Assembly: GCF_004745805.1 (NCBI RefSeq)
Contig: NZ_SRLQ01000002.1
Coordinates: 124,001-188,000 of the forward strand
Length of the DNA stretch: 64,000 nucleotides
Direction: 5' to 3'
From: Mycolicibacterium sp. CH28
GTDB lineage: Bacteria > Actinomycetota > Actinomycetes > Mycobacteriales > Mycobacteriaceae
Below the pieces are notes generated by a model that saw only the letters and a program-made list of their open reading frames with translations, made no database searches and was not told the DNA's origin. A program made the translations under genes and the position numbers. Below are positions 10,732 to 19,627 of this stretch, one piece after another (position 1 is the stretch's first letter; each line of letters opens with the position of its first letter).

Positions 10732-10962
10732 CTACGCGTCGGCCGGATCACTCTTCCTCGTGGTGCCTCCGTCGCTGTCACCCTCATCCCAGTTGACCCA
10801 CTCTGGCGGTGTCAGAGTGGGGTGATTGAAGTGGGCCATGTATCCGTTCGGGTCGGGTCGGGACTCCACCGTCTTTGACTTGCGGACGTAACTCACGACA
10901 AGAACCGTCACTCCCATAAACAAAAACAGCAGCAACAGGCCTTTAGCGGCAACCAACCACAC
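10732..10962 (-). CDS. Small single-pass membrane protein, unknown function
   Basis: Not a family I recognise. The product (about 76 residues from the GTG at 10962) has one strong hydrophobic helix, LLLLFLFMGVTVLVVSYV, followed by a positive KSK and a hydrophilic C-terminal tail rich in Asp/Glu with NPxxP-type turns. This fits an N-out or N-in single-pass protein with a cytosolic tail. The start is uncertain: GTG 10962 lies one nt after GGAGG, while a TTG two codons later has better spacing. The open frame extends to 11022 but would then overlap the T-tract of the tRNA-Ser terminator, which makes that start unlikely. Confidence 0.4.
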   Translation of the reverse strand: MWLVAAKGLLLLFLFMGVTVLVVSYVRKSKTVESRPDPNGYMAHFNHPTLTPPEWVNWDEGDSDGGTTRKSDPADA

Positions 10963-11020
10963 GCCTCCGACAATATGCCGGTTCCCGAGCGCACAGTGTG
11001 GGCACAGGCGCGCAGCGCGC

Positions 11021-11063
11021 AAAAAAAATAGCCCCTCACCTGCAGTGCAGGCTTCGGGGCTAT
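11021..11063 (-). terminator. Rho-independent terminator of tRNA-Ser(CGA)
   Basis: On the minus strand an 8-bp stem (ATAGCCCC, 11063-11056, pairing with GGGGCTAT, 11035-11028) encloses a 20-nt loop and is followed by seven to eight T residues (11028-11021). The stem begins at the last base of the tRNA's encoded CCA, so the transcript would stop immediately after the mature tRNA. Confidence 0.8.
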
Positions 11064-11153
11064 GGCGGTGGCGGAGGGATTTGAACCCTCGGACGGGGGT
11101 TACCCGTCACACGCTTTCGAGGCGTGCTCCTTAGGCCGCTCGGACACGCCACC
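11063..11153 (-). tRNA. serT: tRNA-Ser (anticodon CGA)
   Basis: A class II tRNA read on the minus strand. The acceptor stem is GGTGGCG/CGCCACC, the anticodon stem-loop is CACGC-CTCGAAA-GCGTG giving anticodon CGA (reads UCG), and there is a long variable arm (GACGGG...CCCGTC) and a T-loop GGTTCAAATCC. Discriminator G and CCA are encoded in the DNA. The same tRNA-Ser lies beside tadA in M. tuberculosis, from memory. Confidence 0.95.
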
Positions 11154-11181
11154 GCCGACGAGCTTACGTGTCGGGACCGGG

Positions 11182-11643
11182 CTATCCCAAATCGCGGTGG
11201 CGGGTGAAAAAGTCTTCCAGCAGTGCCGCGCACTCGTCGGCCAGCACGCCGCCGCGCACCTCGGGCCGGTGGGTCAGCCGCCGGTCGCGCACCACGTCCC
11301 ACAATGAGCCCGCCGCACCGGTTTTCGGCTCCCACGCTCCGAACACCAGCCGGGCCACCCGCGCCATCACCAGCGCGCCGGCACACATCGTGCACGGTTC
11401 CACGGTCACCGCGATGGTCGTGCCGGCCAGCCGCCACCCGTCGCCGTACACCCGCGCAGCGGCCCGCAGCGCCAGAATCTCGGCGTGCGCAGTCGGGTCG
11501 CCCAGCTCCTCGCGAGCGTTGGCCGCGCGGGCCAGCTCCGTTCCATCGGGACCGAACACCACCGCGCCGATCGGGACATCCTCGGGACCGGCAGCCGCGG
11601 CAGCCTCGATCGCCGCGCGAACAAGCGAGTCGTCAGCCCTCAA
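11182..11643 (-). CDS. tadA: tRNA-specific adenosine deaminase
   Basis: A 153-residue zinc deaminase that converts A34 to inosine in tRNA-Arg(ACG). The zinc and catalytic residues are in HAE (His53, Glu55) and PCTMC (Cys84, Cys87), and the family-typical GAVVFGPDG and ARVARLVFG are present. The substrate tRNA-Arg with an ACG anticodon is itself encoded in this window at 45178-45250. The start ATG overlaps the stop of the upstream deaminase-associated gene in an ATGA, so the two proteins are made together. Cytosine deaminase-type relatives are less likely given the short length and the neighbour. Confidence 0.93.
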   Translation of the reverse strand: MRADDSLVRAAIEAAAAAGPEDVPIGAVVFGPDGTELARAANAREELGDPTAHAEILALRAAARVYGDGWRLAGTTIAVTVEPCTMCAGALVMARVARLVFGAWEPKTGAAGSLWDVVRDRRLTHRPEVRGGVLADECAALLEDFFTRHRDLG

Positions 11644-12170
11644 CGGTCGAGACGGTCGATCACACCGGAGAGTTCGTCGGCGAAACCCATCTCCCGGGCG
11701 ATCCTGCCGAGCTGTTCATCGGCGTAGAGGTCGGTCTCGGCGAGAATGACGCCCAGCACCGCCTCGGGCAGCCCGATGTCGGCCAGCACCCCGAGGTCGC
11801 CCTCCTCGAAGGGGTCGGAGTCCTCCAGGTCTTCGGCCGAGATGTCGGCGTCGAGAGTCTCCAACGCCTCGGCGGCGATGTCGTAATCGAGGGCAGCCGT
11901 GGCATCCGAGAGCAGTAGCCGGGTCCCGGACGGCGCCGGCCGCAGAATCAGGAAGAACTCGTCATCGATGTCGAGCAACCCGAACACCGCTCCGGCGCTG
12001 CGCAATTCCCGCAACTCCGTCTCGGCGGCGCTCAGGCTGGTCAGCACCTTCGCGCTGAGGGCCGAGCAACGCCACTTGCCTTCCTCGTGGACGACGGCTA
12101 TGCCGAACCCGTCCGGGGTGTCGGCCGGGCCCGGTGACCCGGGACTGTTTTGGGCCCGCTGTGCCTCCAT
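11640..12170 (-). CDS. tRNA adenosine deaminase-associated protein
   Basis: A 176-residue acidic protein (many Asp/Glu, e.g. [21 protein letters not shown]) with no signal peptide or catalytic motif. It corresponds to the conserved actinobacterial gene always found just upstream of tadA (Rv3753c in M. tuberculosis) and annotated by that association. The N-terminal half has [34 protein letters not shown], a compact alpha/beta segment. The 4-nt ATGA overlap with tadA suggests partners or a chaperone-like role; the actual function is not known. It diverges from tyrA with 80 nt between starts. Confidence 0.85.
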   Translation of the reverse strand: MEAQRAQNSPGSPGPADTPDGFGIAVVHEEGKWRCSALSAKVLTSLSAAETELRELRSAGAVFGLLDIDDEFFLILRPAPSGTRLLLSDATAALDYDIAAEALETLDADISAEDLEDSDPFEEGDLGVLADIGLPEAVLGVILAETDLYADEQLGRIAREMGFADELSGVIDRLDR

Positions 12171-12250
12171 GGGCGCTTACGGTAGTCGCTGATCAGGCCT
12201 TTTGGCCAGGCACCCGTTTGCCCCGCCGGCCGGTGTGCCAACCTGGAAAC

Positions 12251-13210
12251 GTGACGAAGACACCGGTGTGTGTGCTCGGGCTCGGACTGATCGGCGGGTC
12301 GGTGTTGCGCGCGACGGTGGGCGCGGGCCGGGAGTCTTTCGGCTACAACCGATCCGTGGAGGGCGCCCAGGCGGCCCGCTTCGACGGCTTTGCCGCCACC
12401 ACCGACCTGACGGAGGCGCTGACATGGGCCGCCGAGCGCGACGCGCTGATCGTGCTGGCCGTCCCGATGCCGGCGGTGTCGCTGCTGCTGGGCCACATCA
12501 AGGATGTCGCCGCTGATTGCCCGCTCACCGATGTCATCAGCGTCAAGGGCGCCGTGCTCGACGAGGTGCGCTCCGCGGGGCTGCTGGACCGCTATGTCGG
12601 CGGCCACCCGATGGCGGGCACCGCGCACTCGGGCTGGACCGCGGGCGATGCGCGGCTGTTCGTCGGGGCGCCGTGGGTCATCAGCGTCGACGAGCATGTC
12701 GACGCGACGGTGTGGACCCAGGTGATGGACTTGGCGCTGGAATGCGGTGCGGTCGTGGTGCCCGCCAAATCCGACGAGCACGACGCCGCGGCGGCCAGCA
12801 TCTCGCATCTCCCGCATCTACTGGCCGAAGCTCTGGCGATCACCGCCGGCGAGATGCCGCTGGCCTTCGCGCTGGCGGCCGGCTCCTTCCGGGACGGCAC
12901 CCGGGTGGCGGGCACATCCCCGGACCTGGTGCGCGCGATGTGCGAGGCCAACGCCGACCAGCTACTGCCTGCGCTGGACCGCAGCCTGGAGCTGTTGCAT
13001 CAGGTGCGCCAGTCGTTGGCGGAGAAGGGTTCGGTGGCCGAGCTGGTCGAGGCCGGTCACGCGGCCCGCACCCGCTATGACAGCTTTTCCCGCCCCGAAA
13101 TCGTCACCATTGCCATCGGTGAGGAGAACTGGCGGGAAGAGCTGGCCGCCGCCGGGCGTGCCGGCGGGGTGATCAGATCCGCGTTGCCAGGCCCGGGTAA
13201 TCGACGATGA
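12251..13210 (+). CDS. tyrA: Prephenate dehydrogenase
   Basis: A 319-residue NAD-dependent enzyme converting prephenate to 4-hydroxyphenylpyruvate in tyrosine synthesis. The Rossmann loop is GLGLIGGS (10-17); the catalytic/substrate region has [13 protein letters not shown] and later [12 protein letters not shown], and a helical C-terminal dimer domain follows. The GTG at 12251 starts the protein exactly at [10 protein letters not shown]; the frame is open to 12134, but that extension overlaps the divergent gene's start region. Its last 38 nt overlap the convergent glycolipid-binding gene. Confidence 0.92.
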   Translation: MTKTPVCVLGLGLIGGSVLRATVGAGRESFGYNRSVEGAQAARFDGFAATTDLTEALTWAAERDALIVLAVPMPAVSLLLGHIKDVAADCPLTDVISVKGAVLDEVRSAGLLDRYVGGHPMAGTAHSGWTAGDARLFVGAPWVISVDEHVDATVWTQVMDLALECGAVVVPAKSDEHDAAAASISHLPHLLAEALAITAGEMPLAFALAAGSFRDGTRVAGTSPDLVRAMCEANADQLLPALDRSLELLHQVRQSLAEKGSVAELVEAGHAARTRYDSFSRPEIVTIAIGEENWREELAAAGRAGGVIRSALPGPGNRR

Positions 13211-13775
13211 ACCCGTCGGTGTCGACGGTGATCGTGGTCTCGGCGACCGGCGAGTGCAGCTTGATGCCCTCGTCGCTGTCCTCGCCGGAGCTGCTGTAGC
13301 TGATCGAGGCCGGTTTGACGGTCAGTTCCGGCAGGTTGACGTAGACCACCGGCAGATTCACCGAGTCCACTCGCCGGTATAGGCCGGTGCGCCGGATCGG
13401 CAGCGCGTTGAAGAACGGGCTGAAGACGACGTCGACGTCGAGCGCGCCTTCGTAGGAACCGCGCGATTGGCCTTGGTGGTCGGTGACCAACCACATGTTT
13501 TCCTCGTCGCGGGCGATCGAGAGCTGGCGGTCCCGCTCGGCGAGCGTCACGCTCATCGACAGCCGCTTGGTAGCACCGCTCTCGTCGGTCACCAGGTCAT
13601 AGGACGCGCTGAAGGCGGGGTGCGTTGCGGACGCGGCGGCGACGATGCGGCCGTAGGCTTTGATCCGATTTCCCGATAGCTGCACGCGGGTGGATTCCAT
13701 CCGCGAGGCGTCATGCGCGCGCCAGGTCAGGATCGCCGGCCACGCGCTTTCTGTCGCATCGTTGGCTGCACTCAC
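13173..13775 (-). CDS. Putative glycolipid-binding protein
   Basis: A 200-residue protein without signal peptide. It fits the putative glycolipid-binding family (PF06475): ILTWRAHD near the start, a run of beta strands, and the paired [11 protein letters not shown] and [17 protein letters not shown] segments at the end. It corresponds to Rv3755c by position between tyrA and proZ. The family name comes from a structural-genomics suggestion, so the ligand is not proven. The gene converges on tyrA with a 38-nt overlap at their 3' ends, and its start lies immediately 3' of the proZ stop (4-nt overlap), so it may be the last gene of the pro transcript. Confidence 0.75.
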   Translation of the reverse strand: MSAANDATESAWPAILTWRAHDASRMESTRVQLSGNRIKAYGRIVAAASATHPAFSASYDLVTDESGATKRLSMSVTLAERDRQLSIARDEENMWLVTDHQGQSRGSYEGALDVDVVFSPFFNALPIRRTGLYRRVDSVNLPVVYVNLPELTVKPASISYSSSGEDSDEGIKLHSPVAETTITVDTDGFIVDYPGLATRI

Positions 13776-14560
13776 CCGTCTACCGTATGCGACGGGTCAC
13801 TCCGTTCGTAACCAGGTGGCGAAGTGCGGCCCATCCGTGACGTCCGGACCTGGGCTTCGAAGCTCACCTCGTCGTCCAGCAACGGTTGCGGCATCCGCCG
13901 GAATCGCCCGCTACCGGGCACCGACCCCCACACCGCCAGGGCCAGCAGCCCGTCGAGCACCAGCGCCAGCACCGTGACCAGCAGCGCACCCACCAGCGCC
14001 AGGTAAAACTGCCGGACCTTGATGCCGTCGATCAGATACCGGCCCAGCCCGCCCAGGCTGGCGTAGGCGGCGATCGTCGCGGTGGCAACCACCTGCAGGG
14101 TGGCGGTACGCAGGCCGCCGAGGATCAGCGGCAGCGCGTTGGGCACCTCGACGCGCAGCAGCACCCGCGCCTCGGTCATCCCCATCGACCGTGCGGCGTC
14201 GACCACGGCCGGGTCGACGTTGGCGATCCCGGAATAGGTTCCGGCCAGCAACGGCGGGATCCCCAGCAGCATGAGCGCGACGGTCGGAGGTACCAGCCCA
14301 AGTCCCCACAGCAGCACGCCGAGCAGCAGCACGCCCAGCGTCGGCAGTGCCCGTAGCGCGTTCACCCCGGTCACGACGAGGAAGGTGCCGCGCTTGGTGT
14401 GGCCGATGATCATGCCGATCGGGATGGCGATGATCGCCGAGGCCACCACGGCCACCGCGGTGTACTGCAGATGCTCGACGATGCGGGCCGCCAGGCCGGA
14501 CTTCCCGCCCCAGTTGGCGGCGGTGAAAATGTAGGCCAGGGCCTGATGCAGGAAGTTCAT
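13772..14560 (-). CDS. proZ: Osmoprotectant ABC transporter permease ProZ
   Basis: A 262-residue membrane permease with about six helices, of the glycine betaine/carnitine/choline type (OpuC/ProWX class). The EAA loop that contacts the ATPase reads VDAARSMGMTEARVLLRVEVPNALPLILGG split over about residues 115-145. The extra C-terminal tail after about residue 215 is polar and unusual for the family core. The start ATG at 14560 overlaps the proW stop by 4 nt (ATGA). Together with proW, proV and proX it imports a compatible solute under osmotic stress; the solute itself cannot be read from sequence. Confidence 0.9.
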   Translation of the reverse strand: MNFLHQALAYIFTAANWGGKSGLAARIVEHLQYTAVAVVASAIIAIPIGMIIGHTKRGTFLVVTGVNALRALPTLGVLLLGVLLWGLGLVPPTVALMLLGIPPLLAGTYSGIANVDPAVVDAARSMGMTEARVLLRVEVPNALPLILGGLRTATLQVVATATIAAYASLGGLGRYLIDGIKVRQFYLALVGALLVTVLALVLDGLLALAVWGSVPGSGRFRRMPQPLLDDEVSFEAQVRTSRMGRTSPPGYERSDPSHTVDG

Positions 14561-15201
14561 GAGCTCGTCTTCACCCGAGCCCAGGGCGTGATGAGGCGTC
14601 CACCGAGCAGGATCAGGACGTCGATGACGACGGCGAGCACGAAGATCGCAATGATGCCGGCCATGATCTGATCGCTCTTGTCGGCTTGATATCCCTCGGT
14701 AAACCAGGTGCCCAGCCCGCCGATGCCGATCACCGAGCCCACCGACACCATCGAGATGTTGGTGACCGCCACCACCCGCAAGCCGGCGATGAGAACCGGA
14801 ATCGACAGCGGCAGTTCAATTTTCAGCATCCGGCTCACTCCGGTATAGCCGACCGCCGTGGCCGCGTCCCGCACCTGGGCGGGCACGGCGTCCAGCGCTT
14901 CGGGCACCGCCCGCACCAGCAGCGCGGTGGTGTAGAGGGTGAGGGCGACGATGACGTTCGCCTCGTCGAGGATCCGGGTCGGGATGATCAGCGGCAGCAC
15001 CACGAACAGCGCCAGCGATGGGATGGTGAAGACGATGCTCGCCGTCACCGTGGTCAGCCGGCGCAGTGTGGTGCTGCGCCATACATAAGCTCCCAGCGGC
15101 ACCGCGATCACCAGACCCAGCACTACGGGCACCAGTGACAATCGCAGGTGGATGAGCGTCAACGCCCAGGCTTTGTCCAGATGGGTGAGCAGATAGTTCA
15201 T
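14557..15201 (-). CDS. proW: Osmoprotectant ABC transporter permease ProW
   Basis: A 214-residue permease paralogous to ProZ with five or six helices. Its EAA motif, VRDAATAVGYTGVSRMLKIE, sits around residues 113-132, followed by LPLSIPVLIAGLR. Two different permeases in one operon are typical of the OpuC-type quaternary amine transporters. The start lies 4 nt after the proV stop, and the stop overlaps proZ, so the genes are tightly coupled. Confidence 0.9.
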   Translation of the reverse strand: MNYLLTHLDKAWALTLIHLRLSLVPVVLGLVIAVPLGAYVWRSTTLRRLTTVTASIVFTIPSLALFVVLPLIIPTRILDEANVIVALTLYTTALLVRAVPEALDAVPAQVRDAATAVGYTGVSRMLKIELPLSIPVLIAGLRVVAVTNISMVSVGSVIGIGGLGTWFTEGYQADKSDQIMAGIIAIFVLAVVIDVLILLGGRLITPWARVKTSS

Positions 15202-15205
15202 CGGC

Positions 15206-16297
15206 TCACCCGCCCTCGGCGAGGGCCTCGAGAACGTCGTCGGCCTTCACGCCACCGATCACCTGTCCGTCGTCGTCGACGGCGACTCCCAGTCCGGACG
15301 GCGAGGACAGCGCGGCGTCCAGCGCCAGCCGCAGCGTGCCGCCCGGCGTGAACAGCGACCCTCCCGCGATTGTGCTGTCGTACAACGAACTTCCGCCCCG
15401 GTGCAGGCCGACACCCTCGGCGTTGATCCAGGCGTAGGGGCGGCCGTCGGCCTTGGTCACCAACCGCCAGTCGCCCGGTTGTAGCGACAGCGCATCGATC
15501 CCGGGCTCGGCGACGGTCGCGATGTCGTGCAACGGCAGCCCGCTGGCCGCCCGGAACTGCAGCCCGCGGTACCCGCGGTCGGCTCCGATGAACGCCGCGA
15601 CGAAGTCGTTGGCCGGGTTGGACAGCAACCGCGCCGGGGCGGCGTACTGCTGCAAGGTCCCACCGGGCCCGAACACGGCCACCCGGTCCCCGAGGGTGAT
15701 CGCCTCATCGATGTCATGGGTGACGAAGACGATGGTCTTACGCAATTCGCTTTGTAGACGCAAGATTTCGGACTGCAGCTCGTCGCGAACCACCGGATCG
15801 ACCGCCGAGAACGGCTCATCCATCAGCAGGATCGGCGGATCGGCGGCCAGTGCCCGGGCCACACCGACACGCTGCTGCTGACCGCCGGACAACTGGGCCG
15901 GATACCGGTCGCCGAGCTTGGGGTCCAGACCCACCCGCTCCAGGACGCCGTAGGCGGCTTTGCGCGCCTCCCGCCGCGACTGACCCTTGAGCACCGGCAC
16001 CGTCGCAACGTTGTCGATCACCCGCTGATGGGGCATCAGTCCGCCGCTTTGGATGACGTAGCCGATACCGAGACGCAACTTGACCGGGTCGACACCGGAG
16101 ATGTCGCGGCCGCCGACGGTGATCGTGCCCGAGCTGGGCTCGATCATCCGGTTGATCATCCGCATGGAGGTGGTCTTCCCGCAGCCCGACGGCCCGACGA
16201 ACACCGTCAGGGTCCCCTCCGGCACCTCCAGACTGAGGTTGTCGACGGCGACGGTGCCGTCCGGGTACGTCTTGGTGACCGTCTCGAAAGTGATCAT
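15206..16297 (-). CDS. proV: Osmoprotectant ABC transporter ATPase ProV
   Basis: A 363-residue ATPase. The Walker A loop is GPSGCGKTT (35-43), the signature is LSGGQQQRVGVARAL, the Walker B is ILLMDEPFSAVD and the switch histidine is in VTHDIDEA. The C-terminal part (about 250-363) holds a CBS-like region ending GVAVDDDGQVIGGVKADDV; in OpuA-type ATPases tandem CBS domains sense ionic strength, so this may be the osmosensor. Its start directly follows the proX stop (TAGATG), which makes the binding protein the first gene of the operon. Confidence 0.92.
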   Translation of the reverse strand: MITFETVTKTYPDGTVAVDNLSLEVPEGTLTVFVGPSGCGKTTSMRMINRMIEPSSGTITVGGRDISGVDPVKLRLGIGYVIQSGGLMPHQRVIDNVATVPVLKGQSRREARKAAYGVLERVGLDPKLGDRYPAQLSGGQQQRVGVARALAADPPILLMDEPFSAVDPVVRDELQSEILRLQSELRKTIVFVTHDIDEAITLGDRVAVFGPGGTLQQYAAPARLLSNPANDFVAAFIGADRGYRGLQFRAASGLPLHDIATVAEPGIDALSLQPGDWRLVTKADGRPYAWINAEGVGLHRGGSSLYDSTIAGGSLFTPGGTLRLALDAALSSPSGLGVAVDDDGQVIGGVKADDVLEALAEGG

Positions 16298-17251
16298 CTA
16301 TTTCCCGATCGGCTGGTCGAAACCGTTGTCGTGGATCCACTTTCGCGCCGCCTGGTCGGGGTCGACCCCAGAGTTTCCGGACACCGCGGCGTTGAGCTCG
16401 ATCAGCGCCTCGGTGGACAGCTTGGCCGACACCGCGTCGAGCACCTTCTTGAGTTCGTCGGACTTCTTCTGCGAACTGACCAGCGGCACGACGTTGGCGG
16501 CCAGGAAGTTGTTCTTGGGATCCTCGAGAACCACGAGGTTGTTCTGCGGGATGGCCGGTGAGGTGCTGAAGATATCCGCGGCAGTCACGGTGCCGTCCAC
16601 CAGTGCGCGCACCGTCGCGGGGCCGCCGCCGTCACTGATCGAGACGAAGTTGTCTCCCGTGATGTCCAACCCGTACTTGGCCTTCAAACCGGGCAGCCCT
16701 TCGGCGCGAGTCTGAAACTCCGACGGTGCACCGAACTTGACCTCTGCGGAATGAGCGGCCAGATCACCGATGGTCTTGAGGTTCCACTTCTGTGCGGTGG
16801 CTTGGCTGACCGCCACGGTGTCGGTGTCGTTGGCCGGCGACGGGGTCAGGATCGACAAGTCGCCGGGCAACGCGCGGTTCAACGCGAGCTCCACCTGGTC
16901 GGGTGTGGTCACCGTGGTCTTCGGGTCGAAGTACTGCAACAGGTTTCCGGTGTATTCGGGCACCAGGTCGACGGAGTGGTCACGCACCGCGGGGATGTAG
17001 GTCTCGCGGCTGCCGATGCCGAACTGGCGGCCGACGGTGAAACCGTTGGCCTCCAACGCCTGGGCGTAGATCTCGCCGATGATCTTCGATTCCGGGAAGT
17101 CCGCCGAACCGACGACGAGCGTCTTCAGGTCGCCGGAGGTCGACCCGCCTCCGAGTGGATTGGAGCTGCCGCACGCGCCGACGACGGGCATCACCACCGC
17201 GAGCAGAATCACCGCCAACCACAGTCGCTTTCCACCCCGCGACGGGTTCAT
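16298..17251 (-). CDS. proX: Osmoprotectant ABC transporter substrate-binding lipoprotein ProX
   Basis: A 317-residue binding protein with signal peptide (LWLAVILLAVVMPVVGAC) ending in a lipobox, so it is tethered outside the membrane. The mature protein has the OpuAC-type features SADFPESKIIGEIYAQALE and VDLVPEYTGNLLQYF, the second contributing aromatic residues that usually cage a quaternary amine. The ATG at 17251 is preferred over the frame start at 17332: it has AAGGACG 4-5 nt upstream and places the basic residues correctly before the hydrophobic core. It is the promoter-proximal gene of proX-proV-proW-proZ. Confidence 0.92.
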   Translation of the reverse strand: MNPSRGGKRLWLAVILLAVVMPVVGACGSSNPLGGGSTSGDLKTLVVGSADFPESKIIGEIYAQALEANGFTVGRQFGIGSRETYIPAVRDHSVDLVPEYTGNLLQYFDPKTTVTTPDQVELALNRALPGDLSILTPSPANDTDTVAVSQATAQKWNLKTIGDLAAHSAEVKFGAPSEFQTRAEGLPGLKAKYGLDITGDNFVSISDGGGPATVRALVDGTVTAADIFSTSPAIPQNNLVVLEDPKNNFLAANVVPLVSSQKKSDELKKVLDAVSAKLSTEALIELNAAVSGNSGVDPDQAARKWIHDNGFDQPIGK

Positions 17252-17392
17252 GCGCGTCCTTTCGCCCCGACCGTTCTCCCGACAGTAACGGCACCAGGCG
17301 TCGCCCGCCCGAGTTTGCATCACCGCGAACATCGCGCACTCGTTGCACCTTTTGTTGTTTCTTTCTGGTCCAGAACGGGCAAAGATGGCGTC

Positions 17393-17770
17393 ATGAGCAG
17401 CGAATCGCAGGCCTCCCCCGCCGGGCCGACGCCGCCGGTTCCACCGGTGGCGCCGCCGCCGGAACCGGCGACGGAATCCGGCACGTCGGGCAAGTCGGTG
17501 ACCGAGGTCGGTTTCACCCGGGCCGCAGCCCTGTGGGTTTCGCTTTTCTTCGGCTTCTTGATCCTCACGGTCCTATTGGTCTTCATCGCCCAGAACACCG
17601 AGTCGACGTCGTTCGCCTTCCTCGGCTTCCGGTGGACGCTCCCGTTGGGGGTGGCGATCTTGCTGGCCGCGGTGTGCGGCGGGCTGGTCGCGGTGCTGGG
17701 CGGGGCGGCGCGGATGTTCCAGCTACGCCGGGCAGCGAAGAGGAACCTCAAAGCAGCCCGTAGAGCTTAG
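17393..17770 (+). CDS. LapA-domain (DUF1049) membrane protein
   Basis: A 125-residue protein with a Pro/Ala-rich cytosolic N-terminus (about 1-45) and two membrane helices (around LWVSLFFGFLILTVLLVFIAQ and LGVAILLAAVCGGLVAVLGG) separated by QNTESTSFAFLGFRW. This is the LapA/DUF1049 pattern, the protein being known as a lipopolysaccharide-assembly factor in Gram-negatives; the role in mycobacteria is unclear. It ends in a basic tail (RRAAKRNLKAARRA). It corresponds to Rv3760 by position, just after the divergent proX. The ATG at 17393 is taken as the start; upstream frame overlaps proX. Confidence 0.8.
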   Translation: MSSESQASPAGPTPPVPPVAPPPEPATESGTSGKSVTEVGFTRAAALWVSLFFGFLILTVLLVFIAQNTESTSFAFLGFRWTLPLGVAILLAAVCGGLVAVLGGAARMFQLRRAAKRNLKAARRA

Positions 17771-17837
17771 ATCTCCCGGGTGAGTGCGACGCGGTATCTT
17801 GACGTCCTCTCAACATCCACCGTCGATCGGGGCTCAG

Positions 17838-18803
17838 ATGTCAACCGCGCGTGCCGTTAACCGTCCATGGGTCACGACCGGAGTGGCACTCCTCGGTGCC
17901 GGAATCATCGCGACGCCGGCCGCCGCCCCCCAGGTGTCGCTCCCCCAGGTCCACCTGCCCGCGATCGAGCTGCAGGCTTCGGTGCTGGACATCTTCACCG
18001 TCCCGGCTCTCCGGCAGTACATCGCCAACCAGGTCCTGGGGTACGCGACCTTGGCGGCGGGCTTTGCGACCGCGGGAGTCGCGGGTGGAGAGGCGGCGGC
18101 TGCCCTGCCGTCTACCGTCGTGACGTGGGGAAAGCAAGTCGTCACCGGTGACTGGCTGGGCTCGTTGACCACCGCCGAGGACTACGTCGTCGGCTCGGCG
18201 GCCTCGGTCGTGCTGCCGATTCTGAATGCCTACATCACCAACAACGTGCGCGCGCTGGCGGTGCAGTCCGCACTGTGGACCGCCCTTCCGCAGGCCGCCT
18301 ACCTTGCCGGCCAGGGCGTCTTCACGTTGTTCGACGGCGTTACCCGGGCCCTCATCGTCGCTACCCAGGACGTGTTGACGGCGATCAAGTCGCTCAACCT
18401 GAACAACGTCGTCGATGCCGTCGTCACCGGCACCCAGGGCGTGGCGGCCTCCGTCGGCACCGGGGCCCAGAACGTCGTCGACGGCATCGTCGGCGCCCAG
18501 ACCACCTTGGCCAACGCATTCAAGATCTACCCGACGATCCCGCCCTCGTCGTTGACGCTGCCCAGCGCCTCCGCTTCGGCCAGATCCGCGGCAGCAATCA
18601 GGTCCGCCACGAGGTCGGTGTCTGCGCCGGCGGCAGCCACGAGCGACGTTGCGGCCTCGTCGACCGACACCACCGCGGCCGAGTCCGCCGGCGGCGCGAA
18701 GGCGTCACACACTTCGGATTCGGCCAAGGCATCGGCCAAGAGTTCGGCCGACTCGGGCAAGCGGGGTGTCGGCGGCAGCAAGCGCGCCGCGCACGTCGGC
18801 TAG
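17838..18803 (+). CDS. Exported Ala-rich protein with Ser/Ala/Lys tail, unknown
   Basis: Not a family I can name. The 321-residue product has a signal-like N-terminus (VNRPWVTTGVALLGAGIIATPAAA is split by a likely cleavage after APAAA-type residues), then a helical central region (about 40-225) rich in Ala/Val, and a low-complexity tail (about 235-321) made of Ser, Ala, Thr and scattered Lys/Arg, ending KRAAHVG. Similar N-termini with PQVSLPQVHLPAIELQASV are common in uncharacterised mycobacterial exported proteins. The tail looks flexible and could be glycosylated or bind the cell wall. The ATG at 17838 is chosen over the frame start at 17784. Confidence 0.7.
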   Translation: MSTARAVNRPWVTTGVALLGAGIIATPAAAPQVSLPQVHLPAIELQASVLDIFTVPALRQYIANQVLGYATLAAGFATAGVAGGEAAAALPSTVVTWGKQVVTGDWLGSLTTAEDYVVGSAASVVLPILNAYITNNVRALAVQSALWTALPQAAYLAGQGVFTLFDGVTRALIVATQDVLTAIKSLNLNNVVDAVVTGTQGVAASVGTGAQNVVDGIVGAQTTLANAFKIYPTIPPSSLTLPSASASARSAAAIRSATRSVSAPAAATSDVAASSTDTTAAESAGGAKASHTSDSAKASAKSSADSGKRGVGGSKRAAHVG

Positions 18804-18826
18804 CACCGGCAACGCCGCTATCGCTC

Positions 18827-19432
18827 TCAGCGCCTGTTGCGCGGCAGCAGGTCCCAGACGTGCTCGGTGCTGTTGACCGTCGCGACGGTGGCTTGGCCAC
18901 TGCGGGCATACAGCAAGCGGGTTACCGATACGTAGTCGATGGGGAACGACAGCAGCCGTTCGGTGCCCAGCAGCTCGTGCAGGATCACGTTGATCACGCC
19001 GCCGTGGCTGAAAACGACCACGGTGTCGTCGTGCCCAGCGGCGGCGACGATATCGGAGAGCGCCGCACCGACCCGGCCGCGGAACGCGTCCTCGTCGACG
19101 CTGCTGGGCAGCCGGCCCGCCGCCATCCGCGCCCACTCTTCGGGCCGTTCGGTGCGCACCTGTTCGATCGGTACGTAGTGGGACAGCCCGCGGTCGTACT
19201 CGGCGAGGCGCTCGTCGATGTCGAGGCTCAGCTCACGCGCCTGCGCGACGGGTTCGGCGGTCTGGATGGCGCGGCGCTGGGGGCTGCTGACCAGCCGGGT
19301 GATCGGGAACCGAGCCAGCGCGGCGGGCAGCCGCCCGGCCTGCTGCCGACCCTCCTCGGAGAGTTCGGGATCGGACCCCTGGCCCGCCTCGGTCCGATGG
19401 GGCAAGGCGTGCCTGACGAGCAGCAACTGCAT
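18827..19432 (-). CDS. Histidine phosphatase (phosphoglycerate mutase-like)
   Basis: A 201-residue member of the histidine phosphatase superfamily. The phosphate-accepting histidine is in LVRHALP (His8), followed by PELSEEGRQQA, the SSPQRRAIQTAEP arginine site, and the second histidine in VVVFSHGG. These four features define the fold and suggest phosphatase rather than mutase activity; the substrate is unknown. The ATG at 19432 places the RHG motif at residue 7, as usual; a frame extension to 19591 has an unlikely Arg-rich sequence. It is convergent with the exported protein gene. Confidence 0.85.
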   Translation of the reverse strand: MQLLLVRHALPHRTEAGQGSDPELSEEGRQQAGRLPAALARFPITRLVSSPQRRAIQTAEPVAQARELSLDIDERLAEYDRGLSHYVPIEQVRTERPEEWARMAAGRLPSSVDEDAFRGRVGAALSDIVAAAGHDDTVVVFSHGGVINVILHELLGTERLLSFPIDYVSVTRLLYARSGQATVATVNSTEHVWDLLPRNRR

Positions 19433-19627
19433 GAGCGAGGTCGTCCTTCCGGTAGTGGCGCCGGTGCCACGATAAGGCCCAGCCGCGCTACGCCTTCTGG
19501 CGCGCCGGCGCACGTTGGCAGGGCCCCTGCATGCCGGGCGAAGGGCAACTATTCGTAAATCGGGCAGCCCTTCGTGATTGGTTGCCGCCACAGATGAGGA
19601 CTTATCGCGGCGGAGGCGCCTGGCGTA

